Source: Sorangium cellulosum (GTDB taxonomy: Bacteria; Myxococcota_A; Polyangia; Polyangiales; Polyangiaceae). From it: 64,000 nucleotides of DNA. The notes below the pieces were generated by a model. The model had not been told where the DNA came from. It did not search any database and saw only the letters and a program-made list of their open reading frames with translations. Each line of letters begins with the position of its first letter. Position 1 is the stretch's first letter. Position numbers and translations under genes: made by a program. This document shows, in pieces, positions 29,129 to 37,445 of the stretch. The stretch is from the NCBI RefSeq assembly GCF_004135735.1, contig NZ_CP012670.1, positions 248,001 to 312,000 on the forward strand, given 5' to 3'.

Positions 29129-30670
29129 CTACGGGGATTGCTGCTGCGCGCCGCGCTGCTGCGCGCCGCGCTGCTGCGCGTCTTGCTGCCGCTGTTCCTG
29201 CTGCTGGCCGTACTGCCCGTGCTGCTGGCCGTATTGCCCGTGCTGCTGGCCGTATTGCCCGTGCTGCTGGCCGTACTGCCCGTGCTGCTGGCCGTACTGC
29301 TGCGCGCCGTGCTGCCGCTGGCCTTGCAGTTGCCGCTGGCTTCGCAGTTGCTGCTGTACGTCCTGCTGCTCCAGCTGTTGCTGGCGTCCCTGCTGCTGCA
29401 CGTCGAGCTGTTGCTGGCGTCCTTGCTGCTGCACGTCGAGCTGTTGCTGGCGTCCCTGCTGCTGCACGTCGAGCTGTCGCTGGCGCCCCTGCTGCTGCAC
29501 GTCGAGCTGTTGCTGGCGTCCCTGCTGCTGCACGTCGAGCTGTTGCTGGCGTCCCTGCTGCTGCACGTCGAGCTGTCGCTGGCGTCCCTCCTGCTGGCGC
29601 TGCCCCTGCTGCTGCCCGAACTGCTGGCGCTGCCCCTGCTGCTGCCCGAACTGCTGGCGCTGCCCCTGCTGCTGCCGCTGCCCCTGCTGCTGCCCGAGCT
29701 GCTGCTGCCGTCCTTGCTGCTGCTGGCCGTACTGCTGCGCGCCTTGCTGCCGCTGGCCCTTCTGCTGGCCGTACTGCTGCGCGCCTTGCTGCCGCTGGCC
29801 CTTCTGCTGGCCGTACTGCTGCGCGCCTTGCTCCTGCCGTTGCTCTTGCATCAGCGAGCAGAAGATCTCCTCGGCCTCTCGCAGGTGCCGCTCCATGTCC
29901 GATCGGAGCCTCTCGACCTGAGACCGGAGCCGCGCGTTGCGCGTGTTCGCGACCGCAGGCATCTCCAGGAGCTCGATGGCATGACGATGAAAGTCGACCT
30001 GCGCCCACGCGAAGGCCAGATCGAACTCCGCGCCCCGCTGCTCCTCCAGCGACTCCCTCGTCCGGGATGCGCTCTCCTGGAGCTCACCGCAGCGCTCGCA
30101 CTGCGTGAACTCCTGCCTCGCGCCCTGCGGCGGGCCGCCCGTGCGCCGTTCGGCGTGGGTGTGCTCTTCGATCATCTCCTTGGCGTAGCGCTGGACCTCC
30201 GGGGACTCAGCCTTGCCCTTCGCCATCCGCGAGAGCTCGATCTCACGCTGATTGATGGTCGAGATCAGCATCGAGATCTCGCGATCTGAAATCGCCGCCA
30301 CCGACCCTTGCTCGCCGCGCCTCTCGCTGCGATCGGACTCCGACTCGCCGCCTCCCGCGCGGCCGCGCCGCCCGCCGACCTCGGCGCAGGCCTGCCTGTC
30401 GCCGCGGCGGTCGACCTGGTCGCCGCCTCGCCTGCCGCTCGTGTCTCTTGCGCCGTCTTCGGTCGTGCGGCCGCCGCCTGCCTGATCAGCCTCCCTGTCC
30501 TCTCTGCCGGTGTTGTCCCTGTCGGTCCTCTCGCCGGCGGCCGCTCCCCCGCCGTCCGTGTCAGCCTCGTCCTCGTCGCCGCCGCCGATACAACCGCCGG
30601 CTCCCACGAGTGCAAAGCTCCCAGCGAACATGATCGCCATGAGGCGACCTGAACGATTGCGCAACATCAT
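29129..30670 (-). CDS. DUF4142 lipoprotein with Gln-rich repeat tail
   Basis: A 513-residue lipoprotein with signal [18 protein letters not shown] charged Asp/Arg/Gly-rich stretch (about 30-125) leads to a DUF4142 (ferritin-like four-helix) domain at about 125-275: [56 protein letters not shown]. The remaining 240 residues are a Gln/Arg/Gly repeat region: GQRQQ and AQQYGQQ units, about six [11 protein letters not shown] units, and four or five HGQYGQQ units. Such a tail is expected to be disordered and may self-associate (inference). GGAG 5 bases upstream fixes the ATG at 30670. Myxobacterial DUF4142 proteins are usually about 180-250 residues, so the tail is the unusual part. Confidence 0.85.
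   Translation of the reverse strand: MMLRNRSGRLMAIMFAGSFALVGAGGCIGGGDEDEADTDGGGAAAGERTDRDNTGREDREADQAGGGRTTEDGARDTSGRRGGDQVDRRGDRQACAEVGGRRGRAGGGESESDRSERRGEQGSVAAISDREISMLISTINQREIELSRMAKGKAESPEVQRYAKEMIEEHTHAERRTGGPPQGARQEFTQCERCGELQESASRTRESLEEQRGAEFDLAFAWAQVDFHRHAIELLEMPAVANTRNARLRSQVERLRSDMERHLREAEEIFCSLMQEQRQEQGAQQYGQQKGQRQQGAQQYGQQKGQRQQGAQQYGQQQQGRQQQLGQQQGQRQQQGQRQQFGQQQGQRQQFGQQQGQRQQEGRQRQLDVQQQGRQQQLDVQQQGRQQQLDVQQQGRQRQLDVQQQGRQQQLDVQQQGRQQQLDVQQQGRQQQLEQQDVQQQLRSQRQLQGQRQHGAQQYGQQHGQYGQQHGQYGQQHGQYGQQHGQYGQQQEQRQQDAQQRGAQQRGAQQQSP
29140..29852. repeat. Coding minisatellites: 33-bp, 21-bp and related Gln repeats
   Basis: The 3' half of the DUF4142 gene is built of several tandem repeat families. 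Six 33-base units encode [11 protein letters not shown] (about 29400-29600), 21-base units encode HGQYGQQ (about 29200-29310), and longer units encode [14 protein letters not shown] (about 29750-29850). All unit lengths are multiples of three and keep the frame. The opposite strand shows long Cys/Leu-rich open frames that are only shadows. Confidence 0.85.
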
Positions 30671-31284
30671 GCTTGCTCCTTGCTCGATATCGGCGCGCTG
30701 TCGCGCTCACCTGCCGGTTATCGGCCCCCAACATCTTGGTTCGCCCAGCTGGGATGGTGAGCGAGGGGGAGCCCGAAGCCAGCATCGTCATTTCCCCGAG
30801 CGCGCCGCGCCCCGGGCGCGTCTCGGCGAGCATCGGAGTCCGACGCAGCGTTGACCCTGGCTGTCGCAGCGCGGCCAGCACAGCGGCGACTTTCCCCGTG
30901 ACCTGCCCTCGCCCCCGTCCGCTCCGGCCGTGGGGCGTGGAGCCGCCGCCCGCCCCCGTCCGGGCCTCCCGGGATCGAGCCGGCGGGCGGATCTCCGCAG
31001 CTCGCGCGGAAGAAGCGGCTCGCCGCTCGCCGCTCGTCGGCGCCGGGCCCATCGCCGCCGGCACGAGCGCCCGGGTCGCCGGAGACCCTCGATGAGCGCG
31101 GCCGCGCCGCCGCCGCCATTGACACCGTGACGGATACCGTGTCTCAAGGGGAGAGACCCGGCTTTGGGCGAGCTGCCCCTTGAAGAGATCTGTCCCTTGA
31201 AGAGGAAGAGCGCGGGCGCGGACGGCGCCGCATCGCTGCGCGGAGGGCGTCGCGGCGCAGGGCTCGCCTGCCGCGGGAGCTGCC
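30671..31284. other. Intergenic region, no gene supported
   Basis: It lies between the divergent DUF4142 and exporter genes and must hold both promoters. The open frames here are Arg/Ala/Pro-rich and domain-free. CTTGAAGAG(G) occurs twice near 31180-31205 as a short direct repeat (CCCTTGAAGAG). Confidence 0.4.
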
Positions 31285-32547
31285 ATGGGCGATGACCCTC
31301 CCGCGAGCTCGCGCCCCGAGCTCCCGCTCCGCGTCGAGCCGGCCGAGGCCGAGGCGTTCATCCTGACGCTCGCCGAGGCGCTGCACGCGCACGGGGCCGC
31401 GGCGCACCAGCTCGAGGGCATGCTCACCGTGGTCGCGGAGCGGCTCGGGATCGTGGCGCGCTTCTACTCGACGCCCACCGCGGTGATGGTCTCGTTCGGC
31501 CCGGTCATCGAGGGGCGAACCTCCCTGGTGCGGGTGCACCCGGGGGCGATCAACCTCGAGAAGATCTCGCTCCTGCACGACACCACGGTGAGCGTCATCC
31601 GCGGCGAGCTCGGGCTCGAGGAGGGGCGCGCGCGCGTCGCCGCGATCGTCGGCGCCAGGAGGCGCTACGGCGGGGTGGCCTCCGCGATCGGGTTCGCGGT
31701 CTCCTCGGCGGCCTCGGCGGTGATCTTCGGCGGGGGCGAGCGCGAGGTGCTCGCGTCGGGCGTGGTGGGCCTGGCCGTGGGCGCGATCGAGCGGGGGGCG
31801 CGGCGCTGGTCGATGGGGGCCTCCATCGTCGAGCCGATCGCGGCGGCCGTGGCCGCGGTGGGGGCGGCGGTCGCGGCGCGGGCGCTCGGCCCGCTGTCCA
31901 CGCTGGTGGTCACGCTCGCGGGCGTGGTGATGCTCCTGCCGGGGCTCAGCGTCACCACGGCGATGACGGAGCTGGCCACGCGCAACCTCGCCGCGGGCAC
32001 GGCGCGGGTCGCCGGGTCGCTCGTCCAGCTCCTCAGCCTCGGGTTCGGCGTCGCGCTCGGGGCGGGCCTCGTCGCGCGGCTCCCGCCCCACGCCCCGCTG
32101 CCGCCCGCGCCGCCGCCGGCGGAGCAGCCGGTCGCCTCGCTCGCCGCCGCGGTGCTGGTCGCCGCCGTGGCCGCCTCGGTGCTCATGCAGGCGCGCCCGC
32201 GGGATCTCGGCTGGATCCTCGTGGTGAGCGCGAGCGGCTTCGCCGGCGCGCGCCTCGGCGCGCACCTGCTCGGCGCCGAGCTCGGCGCCTTCCTGGGCGC
32301 GCTCCTGCTCGGCCTGATGAGCAACGGCGTCGCCCGCGCCTTCGACCGCCCCGCCGCGGTGCCGCTGGTGCCGGGCTTGATCCTGCTGGTGCCCGGCAGC
32401 ATCGGATTCCGCGGGATGTTCTCGCTGCTGGAGAACGACGTGGTCTCGGGCGTCGACACCGCCTTCAAGGCGATCCTGGTCGCGACGGCGCTGGCGGCCG
32501 GTCTCCTCTTCGCGAACATCGCGTTGCCTCCCCGTCGCGCGCTGTGA
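31285..32547 (+). CDS. ThrE-family threonine/serine exporter-like protein
   Basis: 420 residues with the ThrE layout. An N-terminal soluble DUF1212-type part (about 20-130; LAEALHAHGAAAHQLEGMLT, FYSTPTAVMVSFG) runs into five predicted membrane segments (GVASAIGFAVSSAASAVIFG onward). A second DUF3815-type membrane half (about 285-415) follows after a Pro-rich linker (PPHAPLPPAPPPAEQ), with VPLVPGLILLVPGSIGFRGM. The family exports threonine and serine in Corynebacterium, where both halves are also fused; in many bacteria they are separate. Here the fusion is complete. The ATG at 31285 is used. It is an inner-membrane protein. The substrate is inferred only from the family. Confidence 0.88.
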   Translation: MGDDPPASSRPELPLRVEPAEAEAFILTLAEALHAHGAAAHQLEGMLTVVAERLGIVARFYSTPTAVMVSFGPVIEGRTSLVRVHPGAINLEKISLLHDTTVSVIRGELGLEEGRARVAAIVGARRRYGGVASAIGFAVSSAASAVIFGGGEREVLASGVVGLAVGAIERGARRWSMGASIVEPIAAAVAAVGAAVAARALGPLSTLVVTLAGVVMLLPGLSVTTAMTELATRNLAAGTARVAGSLVQLLSLGFGVALGAGLVARLPPHAPLPPAPPPAEQPVASLAAAVLVAAVAASVLMQARPRDLGWILVVSASGFAGARLGAHLLGAELGAFLGALLLGLMSNGVARAFDRPAAVPLVPGLILLVPGSIGFRGMFSLLENDVVSGVDTAFKAILVATALAAGLLFANIALPPRRAL

Positions 32548-32718
32548 TCGGCGGCGGATCCTGGTCCGGCGCGCGGCCACGACCGCCCGCGTCCGCCGCC
32601 TTTGCCCTGGCCGCCGGTCGGCGTAAGCTCCGGGCGATGCCTCGCCGGGGCCGTGCTTTCGGCGCTCCCGGCCCCGCGGCGCCTCACCCCGCGTCGCGCG
32701 CTCGATGGCGGCCTTCCC

Positions 32719-34512
32719 ATGGATACACCCGCGCGTCCCCGCCCCTCGTCCGGTCCCCCTGAAAGCGCGGATCCGGCGGACCTCGAGGCCCTGAAGCGCG
32801 AGATCGAGCGGCTCCGCGTCGCCGCTTCGCGCAACCGCGGGTGGCTCCACGCGGTGCTCGAGCACAGCCCGCACGGCGTCATCCTCTGCGACGCCTCCGG
32901 GAGGCTCGTCCTGCACAACCGCGCCGCGGAGCGCATCTGGGGCGGCAGCGCCTCGACCGAGTCGATGCGCGACTGGACCCTCTACCGCGCCTTCCACGCC
33001 GACGGCCGCCCTTACGCGGCCTCGGACTGGGCCATGGCCCGCGCCATGGCCTCCGGGCAGACCATCGAGAACGAGGAGACCCGGATCGTGCGGTTCGACG
33101 GCACGGAGGGCGTGCTCCTCGGCAGCGCCGCGCCGATCGTCGGGCCCCTGGGCGAGCTGGAGGGCGGGATCTCGGTGTTCGTCGACATCTCTCGCCTGAA
33201 GCAGATCGAGGCGGAGCGCGTCGAGCTCGCCGAGCAGCTCAGGAGGCAGGTCGAGGAGCTCGATCGAGGCGCCCGCGTCACGCAGGCGCTGCTCGCGGTC
33301 AGCACGGCGCTGAGCGGCGCGGTCACGGTCGACCAGGTGGCCCACGCGGCCCTCCGCGACATCCACCGCGTGCTGGGCGCCTCGACGACGATGATGTACA
33401 CGGCCGACGAGGCGGCGGGGGTCGCGACGCTGACAGGCCACCTCGGGCTGGAGGCGCAGCGCACGAGCCCTTACCAGACCGTGCGCCTCGACGCACGACT
33501 GCCGCTCTCGGAGGCGCTCCGGGAGCGCCGCGCGCTCTGGGTGAGCACGAAGCGGGACTTGCACGCCGCGTACCCGGAGCTCGCGGCGCTCAGGCCGCCG
33601 CGCGACGACATCCAGGCGCTCGCGGTCCTGCCGATCGTCGCCCACGCCCAGCTCCTCGGCGGGCTCGCGATCTCGTTCGCCGGCGAGCGGGCGTGGGGCG
33701 CGGAGGACCGCGAGCTCCTGCTGAGCGTGGCGGCGCAGTGCGCCTCGGCGCTGGACAGGGCGCGCCTGCTCGACCGGGAGCGCGAGGCGCGGGCGCGCGC
33801 GGAGACGCTGGCGGCCGAGCTCGAGCGGCAGCACGCCGAGCTCGACAAGTTCGCGTACGTGACGAGCCATGATCTGAAGGCGCCGCTCCGCGGGATCGCG
33901 AACCTGGCCCAGTGGATCGAGGACGACCTGTCGGACAGGCTCACCGAGGGCACGCGCCACCAGATGGAGCTCTTGCGCGGGCGCGTGCGGCGCATGGAGG
34001 CCTTGATCGAGGGGATCCTGGCCTACTCCCGGGCGACGAGGCACCGGGAGGAGCCGGAGAGCGTGAGCCTCCAGAGGCTCGCGCGGGAGGTGGTGGAGCT
34101 CATCGCGCCGAGGCCTCCGGCGACGGTCACGATCGACGTGCCGCCTGCGGTCCTGTGGACGCACAGGGTGCCGCTGCAGCAGGTGGTGATGAACCTGGTC
34201 ACGAACGCGCTGAAGCACGCGGGCCGCGACGACGCGGCGGTGATCGTCTCCGCGCGCGAGCAGGGCGACTGGTACGAGGTCTCCGTATCGGACAACGGGC
34301 CTGGCATCGCGCCGGCGTTTCAGGAGAAGGTGTGGGGCATGTTCCAGACGCTGCAGGCGAGGGACAAGGTGGAGAACACCGGGATCGGCCTCGCGATCGT
34401 GCGGAAGATCGTCGAGAGCCGCGGCGGGCGCGCCTGGGTGGAGTCGGACGGCAAGAGCGGGGCGACCTTCCGGTTCACGTGGCCCAGGCGGGAGGCGCAG
34501 GCGGCTGGCTGA
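32719..34512 (+). CDS. PAS/GAF sensor histidine kinase, phytochrome-kinase-like
   Basis: 597 residues, soluble. A PAS domain (about 40-160; LHAVLEHSPHGVILCDASGR) with a coiled coil, a GAF domain (about 190-345; LLAVSTALSGAVTVDQVAHA, AVLPIVAHAQLLGGLAISF), a HisKA domain with His at about 384 (FAYVTSHDLKAPLRGI), and HATPase_c with NLVTNALKHAG, SDNGPGIAPAFQEKVWGMF and GIGLAIVRKIVES. The kinase core belongs to the type found in cyanobacterial and bacterial phytochromes (SHDLKAPLR), but the GAF lacks a visible chromophore Cys motif. The ATG at 32719 is chosen. No response regulator is adjacent, so it is an orphan kinase. Confidence 0.92.
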   Translation: MDTPARPRPSSGPPESADPADLEALKREIERLRVAASRNRGWLHAVLEHSPHGVILCDASGRLVLHNRAAERIWGGSASTESMRDWTLYRAFHADGRPYAASDWAMARAMASGQTIENEETRIVRFDGTEGVLLGSAAPIVGPLGELEGGISVFVDISRLKQIEAERVELAEQLRRQVEELDRGARVTQALLAVSTALSGAVTVDQVAHAALRDIHRVLGASTTMMYTADEAAGVATLTGHLGLEAQRTSPYQTVRLDARLPLSEALRERRALWVSTKRDLHAAYPELAALRPPRDDIQALAVLPIVAHAQLLGGLAISFAGERAWGAEDRELLLSVAAQCASALDRARLLDREREARARAETLAAELERQHAELDKFAYVTSHDLKAPLRGIANLAQWIEDDLSDRLTEGTRHQMELLRGRVRRMEALIEGILAYSRATRHREEPESVSLQRLAREVVELIAPRPPATVTIDVPPAVLWTHRVPLQQVVMNLVTNALKHAGRDDAAVIVSAREQGDWYEVSVSDNGPGIAPAFQEKVWGMFQTLQARDKVENTGIGLAIVRKIVESRGGRAWVESDGKSGATFRFTWPRREAQAAG

Positions 34513-34598
34513 TCGCTGGTCGCGGGGGACGTGGCGAGTCCGGGCGCGAGAGGCGCCTGTCCCGGGGCCGCCTCCTCCCGGGGAGGCCGGGCGCCGCG

Positions 34599-35657
34599 TC
34601 ACCCCGCCGGGATGAACGCCGCGAGCGCCTCGATCAGGCGCGGCATCACCGGCAGGCTCGGGTCGGTGTACGCCGCCTGCTGCGACGCCGGCTCGAGGGT
34701 CGCCTCCTTGAGCGTGTGGCTCATCCCCTCGATGATCACGAGCTCCGCGTCCGGCCGCGCGGCGGCCAAAAGCTCGGCGTCCCGCACCGGGACCTGGGTG
34801 TCGGTCGTCCCTTGCACGAGGAGGACCGGCGCCGCCACGGCCGCGAGCTCGACCGCCGGATCGAGCTTCATCCACGAGATGAGGTACGGCTGCACGCTCG
34901 GCCGGAACAGGCTCTGGAAGAGGGGCGTTTGCGGCACGTCCGCCACGCGCTCGCCCCGCTCGAGCTGGCCCAGGATCTCGTACGCCTTTGCGCGATCCTC
35001 GTCCGGGAGCCCGGCGAGCTGCTCGCGCAGGACGTCGCCGATCGGCCGCCCCGCGCCGGCGATCGACACGTAGCCGTCGACCTCGGTCGTCCGGGCGACC
35101 AGCATGCCGAGCAGCGAGCCCTCGCTGTGTCCCACGACCGTGACCGTCGCGAACCGCCCGTCGTCGCGGAGCTTCTTCACCCACAGGCCCGCGTCGTCGG
35201 CGCCCATCGTGAAGCGCATGTCCTGCTCCGCGCGGGGCGCCGCGGAGGCGCTCCCCCCGATGCCGGCCTTGTCGTAGCGGATCGACGCGATCCCCCTGTC
35301 CCGGAGGCCCTGCGCGAGGAGCTTGTACGCGTTCGACGCCACGCCGCCGGGCGCGTTGTTGCCATCCCGGTCGGTCGGCCCCGATCCGGGGAGGATCACG
35401 ACGGCCGGGAACGGTCCGCACCCGGCCGGCACCTCGAGCGTGCCCGCCAGCGTGCCGTGCTCGTTCTGCGCCGTGATCTCGGCGCTCTCGGCCTCCGGGC
35501 ACGCCGGGGTGTCGCCTCCGCCGGCGGAGGCCTCGCCCGACTCGCCCTCTCCGGCGCCGCAGCCCGCGCCGAGGGACGACCACGCGAGCGCGGCCAGCGA
35601 GGAGAGGATGAACGCGGCGCGGCGCGCCGGGACCAGCAGACACGATCGCAACGACAT
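34599..35657 (-). CDS. Alpha/beta-hydrolase lipoprotein
   Basis: 352 residues: signal ILSSLAALAWSSLGAGC with lipid Cys at about 33, a Gly/Glu-rich tether, then an alpha/beta-hydrolase domain (about 65-350). Features are PAVVILPGSGPTDRDGNN (oxyanion-side loop), SIRYDKAGIGGS, the nucleophile elbow VVGHSEGSLLG (Ser), an Asp candidate in LVQGTTDTQVP, and the His in EGMSHTLKEA. This matches the secreted BAAT/dienelactone-type hydrolases (COG1073-like). GGAGG 6 bases before the ATG at 35657 fixes the start; an upstream ATG is 14 codons earlier. It is tethered in the envelope, substrate unknown. Convergent with the histidine kinase gene. Confidence 0.88.
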   Translation of the reverse strand: MSLRSCLLVPARRAAFILSSLAALAWSSLGAGCGAGEGESGEASAGGGDTPACPEAESAEITAQNEHGTLAGTLEVPAGCGPFPAVVILPGSGPTDRDGNNAPGGVASNAYKLLAQGLRDRGIASIRYDKAGIGGSASAAPRAEQDMRFTMGADDAGLWVKKLRDDGRFATVTVVGHSEGSLLGMLVARTTEVDGYVSIAGAGRPIGDVLREQLAGLPDEDRAKAYEILGQLERGERVADVPQTPLFQSLFRPSVQPYLISWMKLDPAVELAAVAAPVLLVQGTTDTQVPVRDAELLAAARPDAELVIIEGMSHTLKEATLEPASQQAAYTDPSLPVMPRLIEALAAFIPAG

Positions 35658-35832
35658 GACGGTCCTCCGATGCCGAGAAGTCCGGTGCCAGGAAGCCAAG
35701 GAGAAGGAGACGGGCGCACAAGAAGCAGGAGACAGGCGCGCCGCGGCCCGGGCGCACCGGCGCGCGCCCGCGGCCTGGCGAGCCGCAAAGAGCGCGCGCC
35801 CGCGCGGGCGGGCGGCCCGCCCGGGAGATCGA

Positions 35833-36483
35833 TCAGCCGAGGAGCGCGAGCGCGACCTTCGAGGCGATCTCCGAGGCGAGCACGAGGCCGATGAACCCCG
35901 CGATCAGGGCGGGGCCGCGCAGGCCCGAGGCGCTCTTGAACGCGTGATAGAGGAGCGCCAGGAACCACGCGAGGCACAGCGCCGCGACGACGGCGAAGAC
36001 GGCCAGCTCGGGCGTGAGCGTGGGCACGCCCGGCGGCAGCTCCGGGGCCATGAGGCCGAGCACGAGCCCCGCGAGCGCGAGCGGCGCGCGCGAGAGCCCC
36101 GTGCCGCCGAGGAAATCGATGAGCCGCACGCGGCGCCCGAGGAGCCGCGCGTACGCAAAGAAGAGCAGGGCGGGCAGGGGCCACACGAGGACCTGCTCGG
36201 CGATCGCCGTCGCGTACGGGGCGACGTGCGGCGCCGTGTGCAGGTCGAGGAAGCCGTCGAAGCGAACGCCGAGCCGCGTGATCGCGACGGAGAGCGCGGC
36301 GACGGCGAGCCCCGCCGCGGCGGCGACCCCCCCGCCGAAGCGCTCGAACGGGTCCAGCGCGAGCCGGAGGCCGCGCTGGGGGGCGCGCGGCGTCATCGTG
36401 GCCAGCAGCCGCTCGCCTTCCGCGGGGTTGATGACCTTGTCGCGCACCAGCGCGCGCACCCTCTCGTCGGGCGTGCTCATCAT
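35833..36483 (-). CDS. Multi-pass membrane protein coupled to DUF2089 gene
   Basis: 216 residues. A short N-terminal cytoplasmic segment, STPDERVRALVRDKVINPAE, resembles the helical SHOCT/DUF1707-like segments found on proteins of this type. It is followed by five or six hydrophobic segments ([91 protein letters not shown]). It resembles Yip1-type membrane proteins, but the match is weak. Its ATG shares one base with the stop of the DUF2089 gene (TGATG), so the two are translationally coupled and should act together. Function unknown. Confidence 0.8.
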   Translation of the reverse strand: MMSTPDERVRALVRDKVINPAEGERLLATMTPRAPQRGLRLALDPFERFGGGVAAAAGLAVAALSVAITRLGVRFDGFLDLHTAPHVAPYATAIAEQVLVWPLPALLFFAYARLLGRRVRLIDFLGGTGLSRAPLALAGLVLGLMAPELPPGVPTLTPELAVFAVVAALCLAWFLALLYHAFKSASGLRGPALIAGFIGLVLASEIASKVALALLG

Positions 36484-36848
36484 CACAATCCCACCTTTCG
36501 CAGCGCCTCCTCGGCCTCTCTCGCGGTGAGCCGTCCGTTCTCGAGCGCGTCCAGGATCTCGTGCCGGCGCTTCTGGACCCCCTGTTCCAGCGCCTCGATC
36601 CGGCCGATGATCTCGTCCAGCCGGTTGCGCACCGTCGGGTAGCTGGCCTGGAGGAGCTGGGCCATGGCCTTCAAGCTCCCCGACGAGCGCACGAACGCGG
36701 TCACGAAGGCGAGATCCTCCGGCGGAAGCTGGAGCAGCGCGGGGATCTCGAACTGCCCGTCCAGGTGGGTCCCGCACGCCGGGCAGCCGAGCCGCGTCGC
36801 GCGCAGCTCGCCATCACAGCTCGGGCATCGAACGACAAATCTTGCCAC
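36483..36848 (-). CDS. DUF2089-family zinc-ribbon/HTH regulator
   Basis: 121 residues from a GTG start at 36848. The N-terminal zinc ribbon has CPSCDG and CPACGTH (C-x2-C ... C-x2-C); then the DUF2089 core LPPEDLAFVTAFVRSSGSLK, a helix-turn-helix-like LKAMAQLLQASYPTVRNRLD, and a C-terminal helix with an SHOCT-like end (HEILDALENGRLTAREAEEA). The family is a predicted small transcriptional regulator usually coupled to membrane proteins. It is the first gene of a two-gene unit with the membrane protein. A sigma-70-like promoter ends only about 10 bases before the GTG, so the mRNA is nearly leaderless. A palindrome just upstream is a likely operator, perhaps for this protein itself. Confidence 0.88.
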   Translation of the reverse strand: MARFVVRCPSCDGELRATRLGCPACGTHLDGQFEIPALLQLPPEDLAFVTAFVRSSGSLKAMAQLLQASYPTVRNRLDEIIGRIEALEQGVQKRRHEILDALENGRLTAREAEEALRKVGL

Positions 36849-36858
36849 GGGGATGATC

Positions 36859-36888
36859 GAATTATCGATCTATGTCCAAAATTGTCAA
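36859..36888 (-). promoter_or_regulatory. Sigma-70-like promoter of the DUF2089 operon
   Basis: On the minus strand a perfect TTGACA (36888-36883) is followed after 18 bases by TAATTC (36864-36859), or after 17 by ATAATT. The stretch is the most AT-rich in the neighbourhood. The inferred transcript would begin within a few bases of the GTG at 36848. Confidence 0.65.
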
Positions 36889-36901
36889 CTAGATCTTATA
36901 A

Positions 36902-36925
36902 AAATTGATCTTGGAATCAATTTTG
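36902..36925. promoter_or_regulatory. AT-rich perfect palindrome, candidate operator
   Basis: AAAATTGAT (36902-36910) and ATCAATTTT (36917-36925) are a perfect 9-base inverted repeat with a 6-base centre (CTTGGA), directly upstream of the -35 box. Its location and symmetry fit a dimeric repressor or activator site. Confidence 0.55.
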
Positions 36926-37023
36926 TTGAACCCAGCGGGCCCGAGCGCCTCCCCGGCGTGTGGAGGGGCTGTGCGAGCTCCTGGCGGGCCGTGATCTCGC
37001 GCGACCTTGCGGGCCCACGCCGC

Positions 37024-37139
37024 CGGGTGGTGCGGCCCTCTGGGGGCTCACCGGAGGGGCTGAAGTGCAGGCGAGCCACAAACGGGGCTCGCCGGAACGC
37101 AAGCCCTGGAGGTGAGCCCCCAGAGGGCCGCACCACCCG
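37024..37139. repeat. Palindromic structured element, copy A
   Basis: A 29-base perfect outer inverted repeat (37024-37052 with 37111-37139) encloses 17 bases, an inner perfect 8-base stem with an 8-base loop (GGCGAGCC at 37070-37077, GGCTCGCC at 37086-37093), and 17 more bases. Within the 17-base parts GGGCT and AGCCC can also pair. The same 17-8-8-8-17 core is found at 56571-56695 with different stem sequences, so this is a repeat family, not a simple terminator. It lies in a 600-base gene-free gap between the DUF2089 operon and the ABC exporter. Confidence 0.8.
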
Positions 37140-37445
37140 CCGCCGGGCTCTGGACCGCCGGGCTCGATCTCACCCGGGGCCAGCGAGCCCTCCGCGAGGC
37201 CGGATCCGACCTCCGCCACCCCGGCGCCGCCGCCGCGATACCGCCATGGCCAAGGGACACCGCGCCGGCGCCCCGGGATGATTGGAGCCCACCTCACGTG
37301 GCGCGGTGTTCGCCGCGATCCACCACGACTCCGGCTCTCTCGGAGATATCGAGTTTGCGGGAGCGCGCGGCCGACTTGACGGTTGCGCCTCAGGCGGTTC
37401 CCTGTTCCTATCGGGCCGCGCCCGGGCGCGACCTGCGCTGGCGGC

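Noticed and set aside
28965..30289. Plus-strand frames opposite the Gln-rich gene, one Cys/Pro/Trp-rich, one Leu-rich
   Set aside because: They arise from the antisense of CAG/CAA repeats. The minus-strand frame has a lipoprotein signal, a DUF4142 domain and a ribosome site.
36849..37445. Copy A palindrome as a simple terminator
   Set aside because: It is far (over 175 bases) from any upstream gene end, has no T-run, and its core is repeated at 56.6 kb with compensatory changes.
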